Shown in pieces: positions 52,940 to 64,000 of a stretch of DNA of 64,000 bases. The translations under genes were made by a program, and so were the position numbers. This DNA comes from Mauremys mutica (Eukaryota; Chordata; Testudines; Geoemydidae), in the NCBI RefSeq assembly GCF_020497125.1, contig NC_059082.1, positions 30,650,965 to 30,714,964 on the forward strand, written 5' to 3'. The notes beneath the pieces are model-generated. The model was given only the letters and a program-made list of their open reading frames with translations. It had not been told where the DNA came from and ran no database searches. Each line of letters starts with the position of its first letter. Position 1 is the first letter of the stretch.

Positions 52940-55048
52940 ACTGAGTGGACTTGCAGGCTCTAAAATTTTACATTGTTTTATTTTTGAATGCAGGTTTTTT
53001 GTTTTTGTTTTTTTTTAACATAGCTCTACATTTGTAAGTTCAACTTTCATGATAAAGAGTACAGTACTCAGTACTTGTATTAGGTGAATTGAAAAATACG
53101 ATTTCTTTTGCAGTACAAATATTTGTAGTAAAAATAAATATAAAGTGAGCACTGTACACTTTGATTTCAATTACAACACAGAATAAAATCTATTTTAAAA
53201 TGTAGAAAACATCCAAGATACTTAAATAAATGGTATTCTATTATTAACAGAACAATTAATCATGTTTAATTTTTTTTAATCGCACGATTAATTGCGATTA
53301 ATTTTTGTAATTGCTTGACAGCCCTAATTTCAGGTGATTAAAGCTCTCTGCCCTCAGAGGCTGGGCTTACTGTTCCTTCTTCTAGGCCCCTTCTGAATCT
53401 CTCAAGGAGTGGGCTGGTGTTCAAGAATGAACTTCCCAGAAACCTGATGCCTTGGGACCAACTCAACCTGGATGGGGAGGTCCCATAGACCAACTGCTTC
53501 CTACTGCATGGGATCCACATGAGCAATGGGTCTATATTTCCACTAGAGGACATAGCTGGGAATATCAGAAGAGAACCTAGAGCAGGTCTGCTTCAGAAGT
53601 GTTAACAATGAGGAGGGGACTGGCTTTGAAGGCCCCTTATTGTACTTGCCAGAGTCAGTGATGCCTGTGCTGGGTCCAGGTCACTCCTCACTCAGCCAGA
53701 AAGGAAGTAGAGGGGGAGGAGGTTCTTAGGCTTTGCACTCAGCAATGGTTGCTGCTGCTGCTGCTGCAGGCTCCAAGCACATAGGTATGATCTTCCACCT
53801 GCTGCCTTCCCAGTATCACTCTCCTCAGAGATGGGGGAAGCCACTTGCCACCAAAGATGGCTTCTCTGGTGGAATGGAGTCAAGGTGACCTCAGTGGGAA
53901 TGGGGTTGAGGTGACCTCAGATGGACCTCCTTTAAAGACCCTCACCACTTCCCTTCCCCTCCAATGAGACACTAGATAAGAGGAGTGGAGCAGGAGAAAC
54001 AGATCTTGATGTTTATCCTTGGCATTTTCTGACTTTCTGAGCAGCACTAGCCATGGCAGGATCTCAAAAGGTTAAGCGTAGCTTGGGGAAAGCACCCCCA
54101 AAAGACAAATGCAGCCTTGGGACACGACTGGGAATTAGATGGCAAATTACTAAGCTAAACTGCTAGTCGAAAATGTGAAATAAAATGATGGAATTTTCCT
54201 CAGAAAAGCTCTGCAGGAGGGAGGTTTGGGATAAGCTGCCCACCTGCCACTGTGGAAGTAGAAACAAACTGGAGGGCACTCCAGTGGGTGGGACATTCCC
54301 CTGTTACCAGTGACTGGCAGGGTTTGGTTCTGCTCCCAGTACAAACTGTCTGAAGTATCCATTATAACAGGTCTGTGCATTTCAGCGTGATGAAAAATGT
54401 ACAGTACTTGCATAATTATTTCCCCCTAGTCTGAACTAGAATAAATTGTGCTAATAGAAAAGTCAGAGGTTTGCTCATTTTCTATTTTAAAATACCACCA
54501 CCACTACCTTGGATTTTACATTAAATATTCCCTAATGCAGATTATTTAAAATCCAATCAAACTAAATACTGCAGATTTAAAAAAAGTTATAAACTGTGGC
54601 TGCACTCTTGGAAGAGTTCCAATGTGATCTTCTGACACAGCGTTGATTTACTTCTAGCTCACTCTGCATTTTAACGAGCTTATCAGCTTGCAGAGGTGAA
54701 ATGGAAAAGCAGTAGAGTTTTGCACTTTGACATTTAAAGCTTTGTACTTTAGCATTTAAAGCTTTGCTTTAGGGACCCTACATATCACAACCTTTTGGGG
54801 GAAAGCATACTCATTCTTCAGAAATGCAATAGGTAATCATACCTAAGCTTTTCAATGATTACCGCTGTACCTAGGTATGTTTTCCCTTATTATTTTGAAA
54901 TATAAAAATAGTCCACATATAAGGAATGTAAAATATTTATCCACTTCATTTGTCATGTATTCTTCCTCCAGAGAAATTTCAGAATTGATTGTGTTATAAG
55001 GAGAGGGGGAGAGAGACAAATGTCTAGACTTCCTAGCAATATAGCACA

Positions 55049-55164
55049 TAGGGTGAACAGATGTCCTGATTTTATAGGGACAGTCCTGATATTTGGGGCT
55101 TTTTCTTATATAGGCTCCTATTACCCCCGTCCCGATTTTTCGCACTTGCTATTTGGTCAGCCTA
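55049..55164 (-). mobile_element. hAT-type MITE, family 1, copy 4
   Basis: 116 bp, opposite orientation to copy 1, with mutated ends (TAGGGTGAACAGA, TTTGGTCAGCCTA). Flanks ATAGCACA and ATAGCATG match at 6 of 8. It is the most diverged of the four copies. Confidence 0.85.
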
Positions 55165-55289
55165 ATAGCATGTGAGTAGCCCCATTCAAGTCAATGAAAC
55201 GTCTCACATGCTTCAAAGTTAAGCACAGGCTTTGCTGGATCAGAGCCAGTGTTCTAGCACATGAGGCTGTACACGTATATAATACATAC

Positions 55290-55340
55290 ATTAATAATAA
55301 TATCTAGCTCTTATATAGCACTTTTCATCCAGCTGGCAAT
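55290..55340 (+). repeat. MIR-like or LINE-tail fragment
   Basis: CTAGCTCTTATATAGCACTT then TTCATCCAGC is a common start phrase of an old amniote repeat; too short to classify. Confidence 0.3.
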
Positions 55341-55679
55341 GTATGTTGGGGGTGGGGACGGATGTGAAGAATGGAGGGGAACATGAATGACAGGGGATCA
55401 GCTGCAGCAATATTTTTAGTTAGGTGTTCCCCCACCACTAAAGTAGCTCACTATGGCTATCATGGGTAATGAATTCATTACATTTTCATTTCTTAAAAAA
55501 GAGCTAATATATGATTACCCAGACAAGATTGGGGACCCTTATTTTTAATTAGCAACAATAGGAATAATACAACTATAAAATCCCACACACAGCTTTCAAA
55601 ATTCAGCCTACTCCAAAATGTTAAAGAAGGCGCTTGAAAGGTCACTAGCACTACTTGATTTAGCTGTAAACAGGATGTA

Positions 55680-56155
55680 ATTTGAGATGAAGAATTGGGG
55701 AAGATCTAAGTAATACTGACTATAGTGGAGGCAGATTTTCAACAAAGGAAATTAAAAAGAAGAGCAAGAAATTTTGGCTAAAACTATATAGGATGAAAGT
55801 GTATAAGACAAGGTCACAGAGGGGTGAGAAGAAATTATTTAACAACAAATTACAGTATTATACTATCTGCGTTAGTTGAGTGAGTACTATTTACCACAGG
55901 TGGTAATAAAGAGACCCAATATGAATGAACATGAAGTTTCAAAAAAGCAATAAAGAAGCATATGTGAAGTGCTACACATCACAGAGAAGACAGCTAGGAA
56001 CTAATTACAGAATGAAGTGTATAAGAGTATAAAAATAATACACATAGAAGCATAAAGAGAAAAGGACATCAAACAAGAGGCTAAGCTAACAGGTTTTTCA
56101 AGCCTACAAGGAACAAAAAGATCAGAGGAAGAGATTGCCATGTTGAAAAACCTTC
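55680..56155 (+). mobile_element. Possible ancient LINE relic
   Basis: Purine-rich sequence with LINE-like phrases (GGGGTGAGAAGAAATTATTT, ACCACAGGTGGTAATAAAGA, CAAGAGGCTAAGCTAACAGG). No frame survives; classification is a guess from word order. Confidence 0.3.
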
Positions 56156-56280
56156 CTTATACGAAGAGAAATTTTGTGTGTGTGTGTGTGGGGGGGGGGA
56201 AATATAGCAAAACAATTAAAATTGGCACAATTTGCTTTTTAGTTTGTTCTCTAATTAGAGTTAGCACAAAAGATAAAACT

Positions 56281-56400
56281 AGGGTTGCCAACTTTTGGAT
56301 GAATTCCTAGAGATTTCATCACGAGACATGATCTTTAATTAAGGATTAATCTTTATTTCCTGGAGACTCCAGGACAATCCTGGAGGTAAAACACACCCTA
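56281..56400. repeat. Palindromic MITE-like fragment (AGGGTTGCCAAC end)
   Basis: It begins AGGGTTGCCAACTTTTGGAT, then CCTAGAGATTTCATCACGAG, a self-facing ATCTTTAATTAAGGATTAAT region and CTGGAGACTCCAGGACAATC. The right end is degraded. Confidence 0.4.
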
Positions 56401-58499
56401 CTTAGCATTTCACAGTTCTTTGAAAGGCATCGTTCAAACTGGACAGCAATGAGTGGGGCCAATCCATCCTCCATTTTGGGAAGGTGGAGCAGGGAACGAA
56501 AGAATCTTTGTTTAAATATTTTTGTCTTTGTTTATATTTGTGTATTTAATAGATGAGTGCTTAGATCCCATTTCTGCAATGAGTTCAGAGTGAGCATCCT
56601 CCTGCACAGAGCCCTCTAAAGCCAATGGGGCTTTTCAGGGCAGAAGGATTTGCTTGCACGGAGCTCATTGCAGGGCTGGGGCCTAAGAGAGCTAGAATTT
56701 AGATGATGATTATGTGAATACTGTCGCTGTAGGAAATGTTTCACATAGTCTCATGACCTAACAAAGAATTCTGGAAAAAACAAAACCACATGAAAGGCCA
56801 GCATATTTGAGTCTGAGATTATTTTAAAAAGATATACTCATAACCCCACCCTTTCCCCTTCCCCATCCCCACCAGTGCATTAGAGTCCACAAGCTACATG
56901 CTGTTGATTTGGACCCTTAGTTATTCAACTCTTTGGGCCATATTTTTGTTTGTGAAAAACCCTATTGTAAAACTTTACACTTCCAGTGTGTGTCACAATA
57001 AATCACAACCACCACATCAAGCTGCCAGAAATAAATCATTGCAAAAAGCAGACAAGCCCCCTCAGCTCTCCACCTGCAATATCAGTAATGGTCCTGCTGC
57101 CAGATAAAACTCATCACAGTTCTACACCATTGCAAACATTATTTCCTGCAAAACATATAGTAGGAACATTTCCCGTGAGAAACCAACATGTGAGGTCACT
57201 CTGTATATTAAGAAATCCACTGAATGACAACTGTCCCCATAAATATCTGTAAAACCACAGCATGCTGTTAGGAGGGGAACACATTGTTCTAGCCTCTTAA
57301 ACTGACCCAACACTCTAAATGAGTCTACAATGTAGTTCAAGAACTAATCAATAAAACAGACACAGACATTTTGGGCAGAAAACTTTTGATTCATCTAATT
57401 CTCCCCTTTAAGAATGACAAGCCCACCTGAAAGAAGGTATAACCACAGAGATTTATGGGTCACCAGTCAGCTATCCATCCTGAATGCCTTCAGAATTATG
57501 TTTGGCAAGCCAAACAGTATAGCTTTAAAAATAATTAAATAGCTGCCCCTGGAACCTGAACGACTATAAAGGTTCTTAGGTCAGCCATCACCGTAGATTT
57601 TGAGCACCTTCCTAGAATTAAAAACAATATGATATCAATCTACTTGCCAAGCAGGTAGGAGTAAGTTATGTGATTAGATTGTTGGGTGTTGCGTGTGTAT
57701 ATGCCTGCATGTATGTAAGAGGAACTGCATATGTATAAAAGGAAAGTCAAGACGAAGAATTGAATTTTACGTTTTTTTCTGAACATGGTAAGTCCTACTG
57801 AGGCCTGAGAAAGTTTCATAGCCTAGGTCCAGCTGTAAGAGTTCTGTCTCCTGCACCCATGAATCTTTTTCTAAGTCACCAGCTGGATGCCAGGAGAATG
57901 TAGCTGTTATGGGCAGTCACAGAGGACAAAAGGTGAACTCTCAGATAGAAAAGAACAATCCCATGAACAGTTGCTAATATTAAGGTAAGGACTGTGAACT
58001 GGACTCTGTATTCATTGCAGATCCAGTGCAGGAATGCAGTGCACCAGGATGAAGGGTCCATGGCAATCTCTGTTGCTAAATGATGTTTTGTACCAGTTGA
58101 GGTTTTTCAGGGTGACTTCATTCCTAGGTAAAATGACTCGGCCATTGATTGATTTGACCGAAGGCAAATGCCCTCAGTAGTGAGGGATGTTACAGGAGAG
58201 AGAAGTTCTTTGGAGTTCTTCCCTCCTATCAGCATCCCCTTAGTCCTGCCTGTTTCCAGCCTTAGCTAGCTGCTCTCCATCCAGATGCAAGGCATTGAGA
58301 AAGATAAGCCCTGGTGTTCTTTACAGATGATGTTGTTGAGCTGAATGTTGTCTTTGTACTACTGGTACTTCATCTGTTAGTGTCAATAGCTCTCTGAAGA
58401 CCTTGTTGATGTTGATTAATATGTGAGAGAGGACTGTGCTTTGTGAGATTCTGTGGGTTGAGGAACAGTTGCCCAGAACTTACCATCTGAGTTCAGTAT

Positions 58500-58985
58500 T
58501 CACAAACTTAAAACAAGAAGGTACATTATGATCATTTTCTCTGTCCACCAGACTATCACAGAGCATTGAATTCACCCAGTGATTCTAGTATCTAGCCCAA
58601 GAACTTTGTCTAAACTAAAGCACCTTTTAATGAAAGGCGTTCAAGCTTTATTTTAAAGGTTCCAAGTGATGGAGTATTTACCACACCTTTCATAATGCCC
58701 ATGGTTAGTTACCCTCACTTTTAAAATGTGTGCCAGGTTTCCAGTTTGAACTTTGAAGACATTAACTTCCAGCCAGTAGAGCTTATTATGCCTTTGTCTG
58801 CTAGACTAAAGAGCCTTTAGTATCAGATATCTCCCCCATCTAAGTAAATATACACCGTGATCAAATCAACTCTTAACTTTCTCTTTGAGAAATTAAATAA
58901 ATTGCACTCCTTTAGTCTCTCATTGTAGGTGATGTTTCTCAGACCTTGAATTATCCTTCTAGCTCACTGTAGGATGTGAGCAATT
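58500..58985 (-). mobile_element. Degraded CR1-type LINE 3' portion
   Basis: In reverse it follows the CR1 3' phrase order: TTCCAAGTGATGGAGTATTT, ACCACACCTTTCATAATGCC, then ATTGCACTCCTTTAGTCTCT, CATTGTAGGTGATGTTTCTC and AGACCTTGAATTATCCTTCT. Old; no open frame. Confidence 0.55.
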
Positions 58986-61900
58986 TCAGGGCACTTCCAT
59001 TCACTCTCTGACTACCATTTGGGATTTTTGCCCTCTGCGAGATTGTTTAGAAAAGGGAGGTTAGGCACTGGGTGGCAGTTAGTGAAATCACTAGTGTCTG
59101 TGATTGTTTCCTCCATTACATTTTTAGGGTAGGAGACAGATTCCCCTTGTGTTGATCGGAACCTGGAATGTTTTATCTTCTCTTTTATCACTTCAAGTAC
59201 TATCCTGCTTTATATAGCATATTTCTGCCCCTTTATTCTTTATATTAATCCTGCTTTTGTTGAGTTGATTTAATTGGTGATGTCATGGAGAAGAGATTTG
59301 GCATTATATCGTTACGATATTGTAAGGGAGACTTTGTAAACCCAATATTCCGTCCAGATGATATTTAAAATGATTATAGTAATATAGCAGGGTTATAAAC
59401 AAACAAACAAAAATTGAGAAAAAATAAATGGCCAAAAATGTCCTTTTCCACAGTAAGAGCTGTGTTCTTTTTTATGTTTATGGCTAGCACTGATAATTCT
59501 AAAAGCTATTTTACTGCATGAGAGTATTTATCGAATCTAGGCATTATATGGGAAAAGCTACCTAATGCCAGGAAAGTATTCAGAGAAATGACAAGTATTT
59601 AGTGTCTGGCTCTCAAGGTTGTTGATAGATTATTAGTTTTCATCACGGCAAAATGCCTCTCATTTTGTTCCATTGAGTCAAAGCATCATTTACATCAATA
59701 TGGCAAAAAACACTTGACATTCTTTTAAAGGATAGACAAGTCAGAAATTGCCAGTTTCTCTCACTCTTTACTAACTAGCTGCCAATAAATAAAGCAATCC
59801 CCAAGTTCAGTTTAAATGCCATCATTTCTTCCCATTGGTATGCATATATTAACAAAAACATTCATATGTATAAGACGAGAGATTCTATATCAGCTGTATT
59901 CTTGGCATGATGTTTAGATGAAAAACTGAGATAAAATCAGAGCCTGAGTTTAAAAGTAAGATTTATTTTCACTCCATGATTTTAAAAAGTTAAAAAAAAA
60001 CAATTCAATATCACTACTGTTGTTTGAAAATTCTATTAGAATGGATTAATTGAAAGTCACTCAAATTTGCACTGGCAAGGTGCAGGGGATCTTTCTGGTC
60101 CCTGTAGAACAAGGAGTTTACTTCTGTTCAGCTTCCTTCTCCCCTTGCATTGATGTCTATTAAGAGGACCACGACATGACTGTTTGAAAGAAGACACTGC
60201 CCCTAGGAAGTTACGTTTTCACACTTTGGGTCATAGGACTGTTCTCAAGCTCTGGCCGGGTGAGTGGGGTTGTGTTTCTCCTTTTTATTAGTTATGTTAC
60301 CTTGTTTTTTCATTCTACTTAGACACACTGTTCTTTGAAGAAAACACTAACTAACTGCATCTGTGATGAGTTTCTGCTAGGTAATCCACTTGATTACATG
60401 CATTTTCAGAATTAGAAATCCAAAATCCAATCTCTTGGTGGATTATATTGGTGGTGAACAGAACATATCTTGATTAAGCTATATACCAAGTCGCAGGTGG
60501 AGGACAATTATTTTAAGCAGCTGATGAAATGTTACATGGACAGATGGCTTAGCAGAAAAGCACGGTGTCATCTGTTTTTGCAGATCAACATGCTCTTTTC
60601 ATTTAAAATATATCTTTTTAAATGCTGGGGTTTTGTTTTTAATTATTATTTTTTTTTTTTTACTGTCAGGAGAGCTCCTTCATGAATCTAAACATGGATT
60701 ATGTTAATCTGCACCCAGCACTGACTGGCAACAAAACCACTTTCATTTAAGGAAAAAAATTACACAGTCTCCTTCAAAGAGTAGCTGGTGAGGCCCCAAA
60801 AGACACTTGCAGGTGTGCTTAGAGCTGTCATCAATACTTTAGAGTCCAAGGGATAACTTCACTACTGCTATAAATGAATGCAGCTCCAAGTGAAGCCAGT
60901 GGGGAATTTGTCCCCAAGTATGTCAATTTCATAAAGCATCCAGCTTCCACTGGATACATGGGAAGTCAGTATCATGATAATGCACCTCATCCCAGGTCTA
61001 TCACCTCACCTTCAATGAATCACATACTTACTTTTTATTTGCATTTTGCTTCATAGTAATTGACACTGAGGCCCGTTTGTCTTCAGTATTCTGTGTCAGT
61101 GGCTTGTCAGGTCTGAAATAGTCACTACACCTAACACACTGTTGTCATAATCTGTATTTAAAAAGGTGTCATGGAAAACAAATAACTCACGGATTATTAA
61201 TATTCTTGTATGATATATGTACAGGATGTGTTCAAAGAGTTATGCATGTGTACTAGAATTATGTTCTTAAAATGTGTTTGGCAAGTAACGCATAAGCCCA
61301 GCCTGCCCTAGACAATGTAATGTGTATTTGCTTGGCTGACCAGTCTGGTCAGACGGACAGACAATGAAGGTGCATTTACACAAAAGGTAAACAAAGCCAT
61401 CAAGCTAATAAGGGGTGGAGGTAACAATTCAACTATCACCAGCTGGGGAGAAATCAGCAAAAAGTCTTCACTAGACCACATGGCATCTCTTCCCAGAAGG
61501 AGAAGAACTTTCAATGGTTTACAGGGCTATAAAAACAGAAGGTCTGATGCTCTAATGATGAGTAATTGAATGAACTGATTACATACAATACTGCTGCATT
61601 ATAAAAGTGTATCAAATAAGGTCTTTTATGACAGCTAATGATTTATTGGTGATTAACACCATTGTAAAATGTCTGTATTAACAATACATGAGGAATCATG
61701 AATAATCACTGACATTATGCTTTAAAATCTGTGACCACACGAAGAGAGAGAGTTTTTCTCCCAGACAGGAGGGAAGGCAGCTATCTACTTGTCTCCAGTG
61801 AAATTAAGCAATGTGGGACCAAAAACAATGGCAGCCTCATTTACATATGAATCGGCACAGGGATGGGAAGTCCACAGGGAAGGGAAGAACAGCATGAAGT

Positions 61901-62811
61901 CATTCTGTGTGTGAGAACAAAACAGTGAGTTTGGGAAAACATAAGGAACGAGAAGAAAACATCTTGGCTTACATCACTAGACAGACACCAGGGGCCATAA
62001 GAGCTCTTGCCAGCTGAGGAAGATTGATCCTTCAACCAAGCGGGTTGAAATCTCTAGGAACAGAAGATAGTTTTCTCAACAATCTTGAACAAAGATCATA
62101 AGTTATTGAAGTTAGGTCATCGCCATTAGAAAGCATATTTTTACTTTTGTTTGTTTGTAACCCTTTCTAATATTATTCCTTCTACTTGGTATCACTTAAC
62201 CTATGTCCTTTTGGTAATACAATTGTTACATGTTTTTACAGTAAGCCAACCCAGTGCTGTGTTTGAATTGAAGTGATTAATTACAACAAACTACTGTGTT
62301 TTTGTCTTTTTAAAGCAGCACTGGATTTCATTACTTCGCTGAGTGTTCCAGAAGAGGGTTGGACACATCAGGGCAGATGGTTTGGGGAAATTTGGGACTG
62401 AGGTTGTGTTGGGATCATTTGGCTAATAGTAACTTTAGTAGACAGAGAGAGCCTGGAGCACTGGGTCTGGTGCAAGATCTGAGGCCTAAATCAGAGGCCA
62501 TGAACCAAAGTGAGGTCATGTATCGAAGCAGATGCTTACAAGTTCACAGTCTGGTACATAAACTTGGCAAAGTTGCTGCTAGTATTGCTAAAACATAGAC
62601 ACTCCTAAAAAGTACTAGTCACTAGATATTTACATAAATATATTTCAAAAGCCTGGTACAGATACACCCCAATCTAGTACTAAGTAAGATGGTTGGACAA
62701 AGTAATGAATAGGGATGTTTGTCTGAGATATTAGGAATAAAATACAAAAGGAGGTAACAAACAGATGTCAAGAAACATAAGGTGGTTTATCCCAGTTGTT
62801 TGTCTCAGTCT

Positions 62812-64000
62812 ATAAATCATAGAAGAAGATTAGGATTGGAAGAGACCTCAGGAGGTCATCTAATCTAACCCCTTGCTCAAAGCAGGACCAACCCCAACTA
62901 AATTATCCCAGCCAGGGCTTTGTCAAGCCTGACCTTAAAAACCTCTATGGATGGAGATTCCACCACTTCCATAGATAACCCATTCCAGTGCTTCACCATC
63001 CTCGTAGTGAAATAGTTTTTCCTAATATCCAATCTAGACCTCCCCCACTGCAACTTGAGACCATTGCTCCTTGTTCTGTTATCTGCCACCACTGAGAACA
63101 GCCTAGCTCCATCCTCTTTGGAACCCCCCTTCAGGTAGTTGAAGGCCGCTATCAAATCCCCCCTCACTTTTCTCTTCTGCAGACTAAATAAGATCAGTTC
63201 CCTCAGCTTCTCCTCATAAGTTGGGTGCCTCAGCCCACTAATCATTTTCATTGCCCTCTGCTGGACTCTCTCCAATTTGTCCACATCCTTTCTGTAGTGG
63301 GGGTCCCAAAGCTGGACACAATACTCCAGATGTTGCCTCACCAGTGCTGAATAGAGGGGAATCATCACTTTCCTCGATCTGCTGGCAATGCTCCTACTAA
63401 TGCAGACCAATATGCCATTTGCCTTCTTGGCCATGAGGACACACTGCTGACTCATATCCAGCTTCTCATCCACCGTAATCCCCAGGTTCTTTTCTGCAGA
63501 ACTGACGCTTAGCCAGTCGGTCCCCAGACTGTAGCAGTGCATGGGATTCTTCCTTCCTAAGTGCAGGACTCTGCACTTGTCCTTGTTGAACCTCATCAGA
63601 TTTCTTTTGGCCCAACCCTCCAATTTGAATAGATCACTCTTGGCCCTATCACTACCCTCCCAGCATATCTATTTCTTCCCCCAGTTTAGTGTCATCCATG
63701 AACTTGTTGAGGGTGCAATACATCCCATCATCCAGATCATTAATGAAGATGTTGAACAAAACTGCCCCCAGGACCAACTCCTGGGGCACTCCGCTTGATA
63801 CTGGCTGCCAACTAGACATCAAGCCATTAATCACTACCCATTGAGCCCAACGATCTAGCCAGCTTTCTATCCACCTAATAGTCCATTCATCCAATCCATA
63901 CTTTAACTTGCTGGCAAGAATACTGTGGGAGACCATATCAAAAGCTTTGCTGAAGTTAAGATATATCATGTCCACTACTTTTCCCATATCCACAGAACCA
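62812..64000 (-). mobile_element. CR1 LINE 3' portion, fairly intact, running off the window
   Basis: The minus strand carries two long frames: 63652-63993 (113 residues) with DMIYLNFSKAFDMVSHSIL, SGVPQELVLGAVLFNIFIN and LNKFMDDTKLGEE, then 62898-63623 (241 residues) with RFNKDKCRVLHLGRKNP through RTRSNGLKLQWGRSRLDIRK to the end of the reverse transcriptase ORF2. The usual FADD motif is FMDD here; both Asp are kept. The frames are separated by a one-base shift near 63630-63660. The 3' end (TCTTCTATGATTTATAG read in reverse) lies at 62812. The low number of lesions makes it the youngest CR1 in the window. Its 5' extent is outside. Confidence 0.94.

Larger units (their letters stand above)
51737..53326 (+). 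mobile_element. Foldback hAT element, 1590 bp, both ends from the transposase 3' end
   Basis: The ends TAGGGCTGTCAA and TTGACAGCCCTA are perfect inverses over 12 bases, and ATTTCAGG stands exactly on both sides (51729-51736 and 53327-53334), the 8-bp hAT duplication. Beyond the short ends, about 490-540 bp on each side are inverse copies of each other (about 51737-52228 against 52787-53326). The right arm reads the transposase C-terminus forward; the left arm carries the same segment on the minus strand. The centre (52230-52786) holds single-copy sequence including the transposase frame from 52459. It is non-functional: 5' transposase sequence is missing and stops are present. Confidence 0.9.
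45439..64000 (-). other. OTUD7A: OTUD7A intron, upstream of the first visible exon (partial)
   Basis: It is bounded at the left by the TTTTGGCAG acceptor next to 45438 and is open at the right edge. No exon for the OTUD7A N-terminus (initiator Met and UBA helices 1-2) was recognised. Repeats are listed separately. 45560-46810, 47080-51730, 53335-55040, 56400-58490 and 58990-62810 show no gene I can support. 48200-49110 is a purine-rich stretch and 61310-62345 has the look of an old dispersed repeat, but I cannot assign either. Confidence 0.75.

Noticed and set aside
61310..62345. Possible LTR retroelement
   Set aside because: The word order felt familiar from reptile repeats, but I found no LTR ends, target duplications, coding blocks or primer-binding site to support it.

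Overview
This is non-coding-rich vertebrate DNA, almost certainly from a reptile and most likely a turtle. The base is the mix of mobile elements: CR1 LINEs ending in the ATTCTATG-type tail, MIR-like SINEs, hAT and Harbinger-like DNA elements, and several short palindromic MITE families that I associate with turtle genomes. There are no bacterial-type genes, rRNA, CRISPR arrays or operons. Nearly all open reading frames are chance or transposon-derived. The species is inference; the sequence carries no direct label.

The one host gene is OTUD7A (Cezanne-2, an OTU-family deubiquitinase) on the minus strand. Five consecutive coding exons lie, in transcript order, at 45256-45438, 36961-37179, 25980-26081, 24028-24155 and 20578-20690. 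All five have AG/GT splice sites, and the reading phases fit exactly (1-1-1-0-2). Together they give 745 bp of coding sequence, from the end of the N-terminal UBA-like region through the OTU core start with its catalytic cysteine (DGNC). The start-codon exon(s) and the exons from the rest of the OTU domain to the A20-type zinc finger were not found, so the whole 64 kb appears to lie inside this one gene.

Layout. 1-20577 is part of the intron downstream of the last visible exon. It holds a solo-LTR-like element (about 2690-3385), a degraded CR1, a long (AC)n microsatellite, a hAT MITE, and two 2.1-kb Harbinger-like elements in opposite orientation (10355-12465 and 14511-16641) flanking a 5'-truncated CR1. 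20578-26081 holds three exons, a tRNA-like SINE fragment, a palindromic hAT derivative (23140-23757) and a palindromic MITE. 26082-36960 holds a MITE nested in a MIR and further MITEs. 37180-45255 holds an old L3/CR1-like relic, a degraded element with an SGNH-hydrolase-like frame on the minus strand (about 38800-40735), a MIR with a hairpin-bearing insertion, and a foldback repeat. 45439-64000 is the upstream intron, with a 1.6-kb foldback hAT element (51737-53326), MITEs, CR1 remnants, and a fairly young CR1 running off the right edge.

I found no convincing undescribed biological system. The observations most worth a second look are: (i) a hAT family in which both ends derive from the transposase 3' end, giving a foldback element with a perfect 8-bp target duplication; (ii) the inverted pair of 2.1-kb elements with a conserved 24-bp perfect palindrome and an internal array of about 28-bp dyad motifs; (iii) the broken SGNH-like reading frame; and (iv) a 47-bp exact duplication 1.8 kb apart that looks like a templated insertion.
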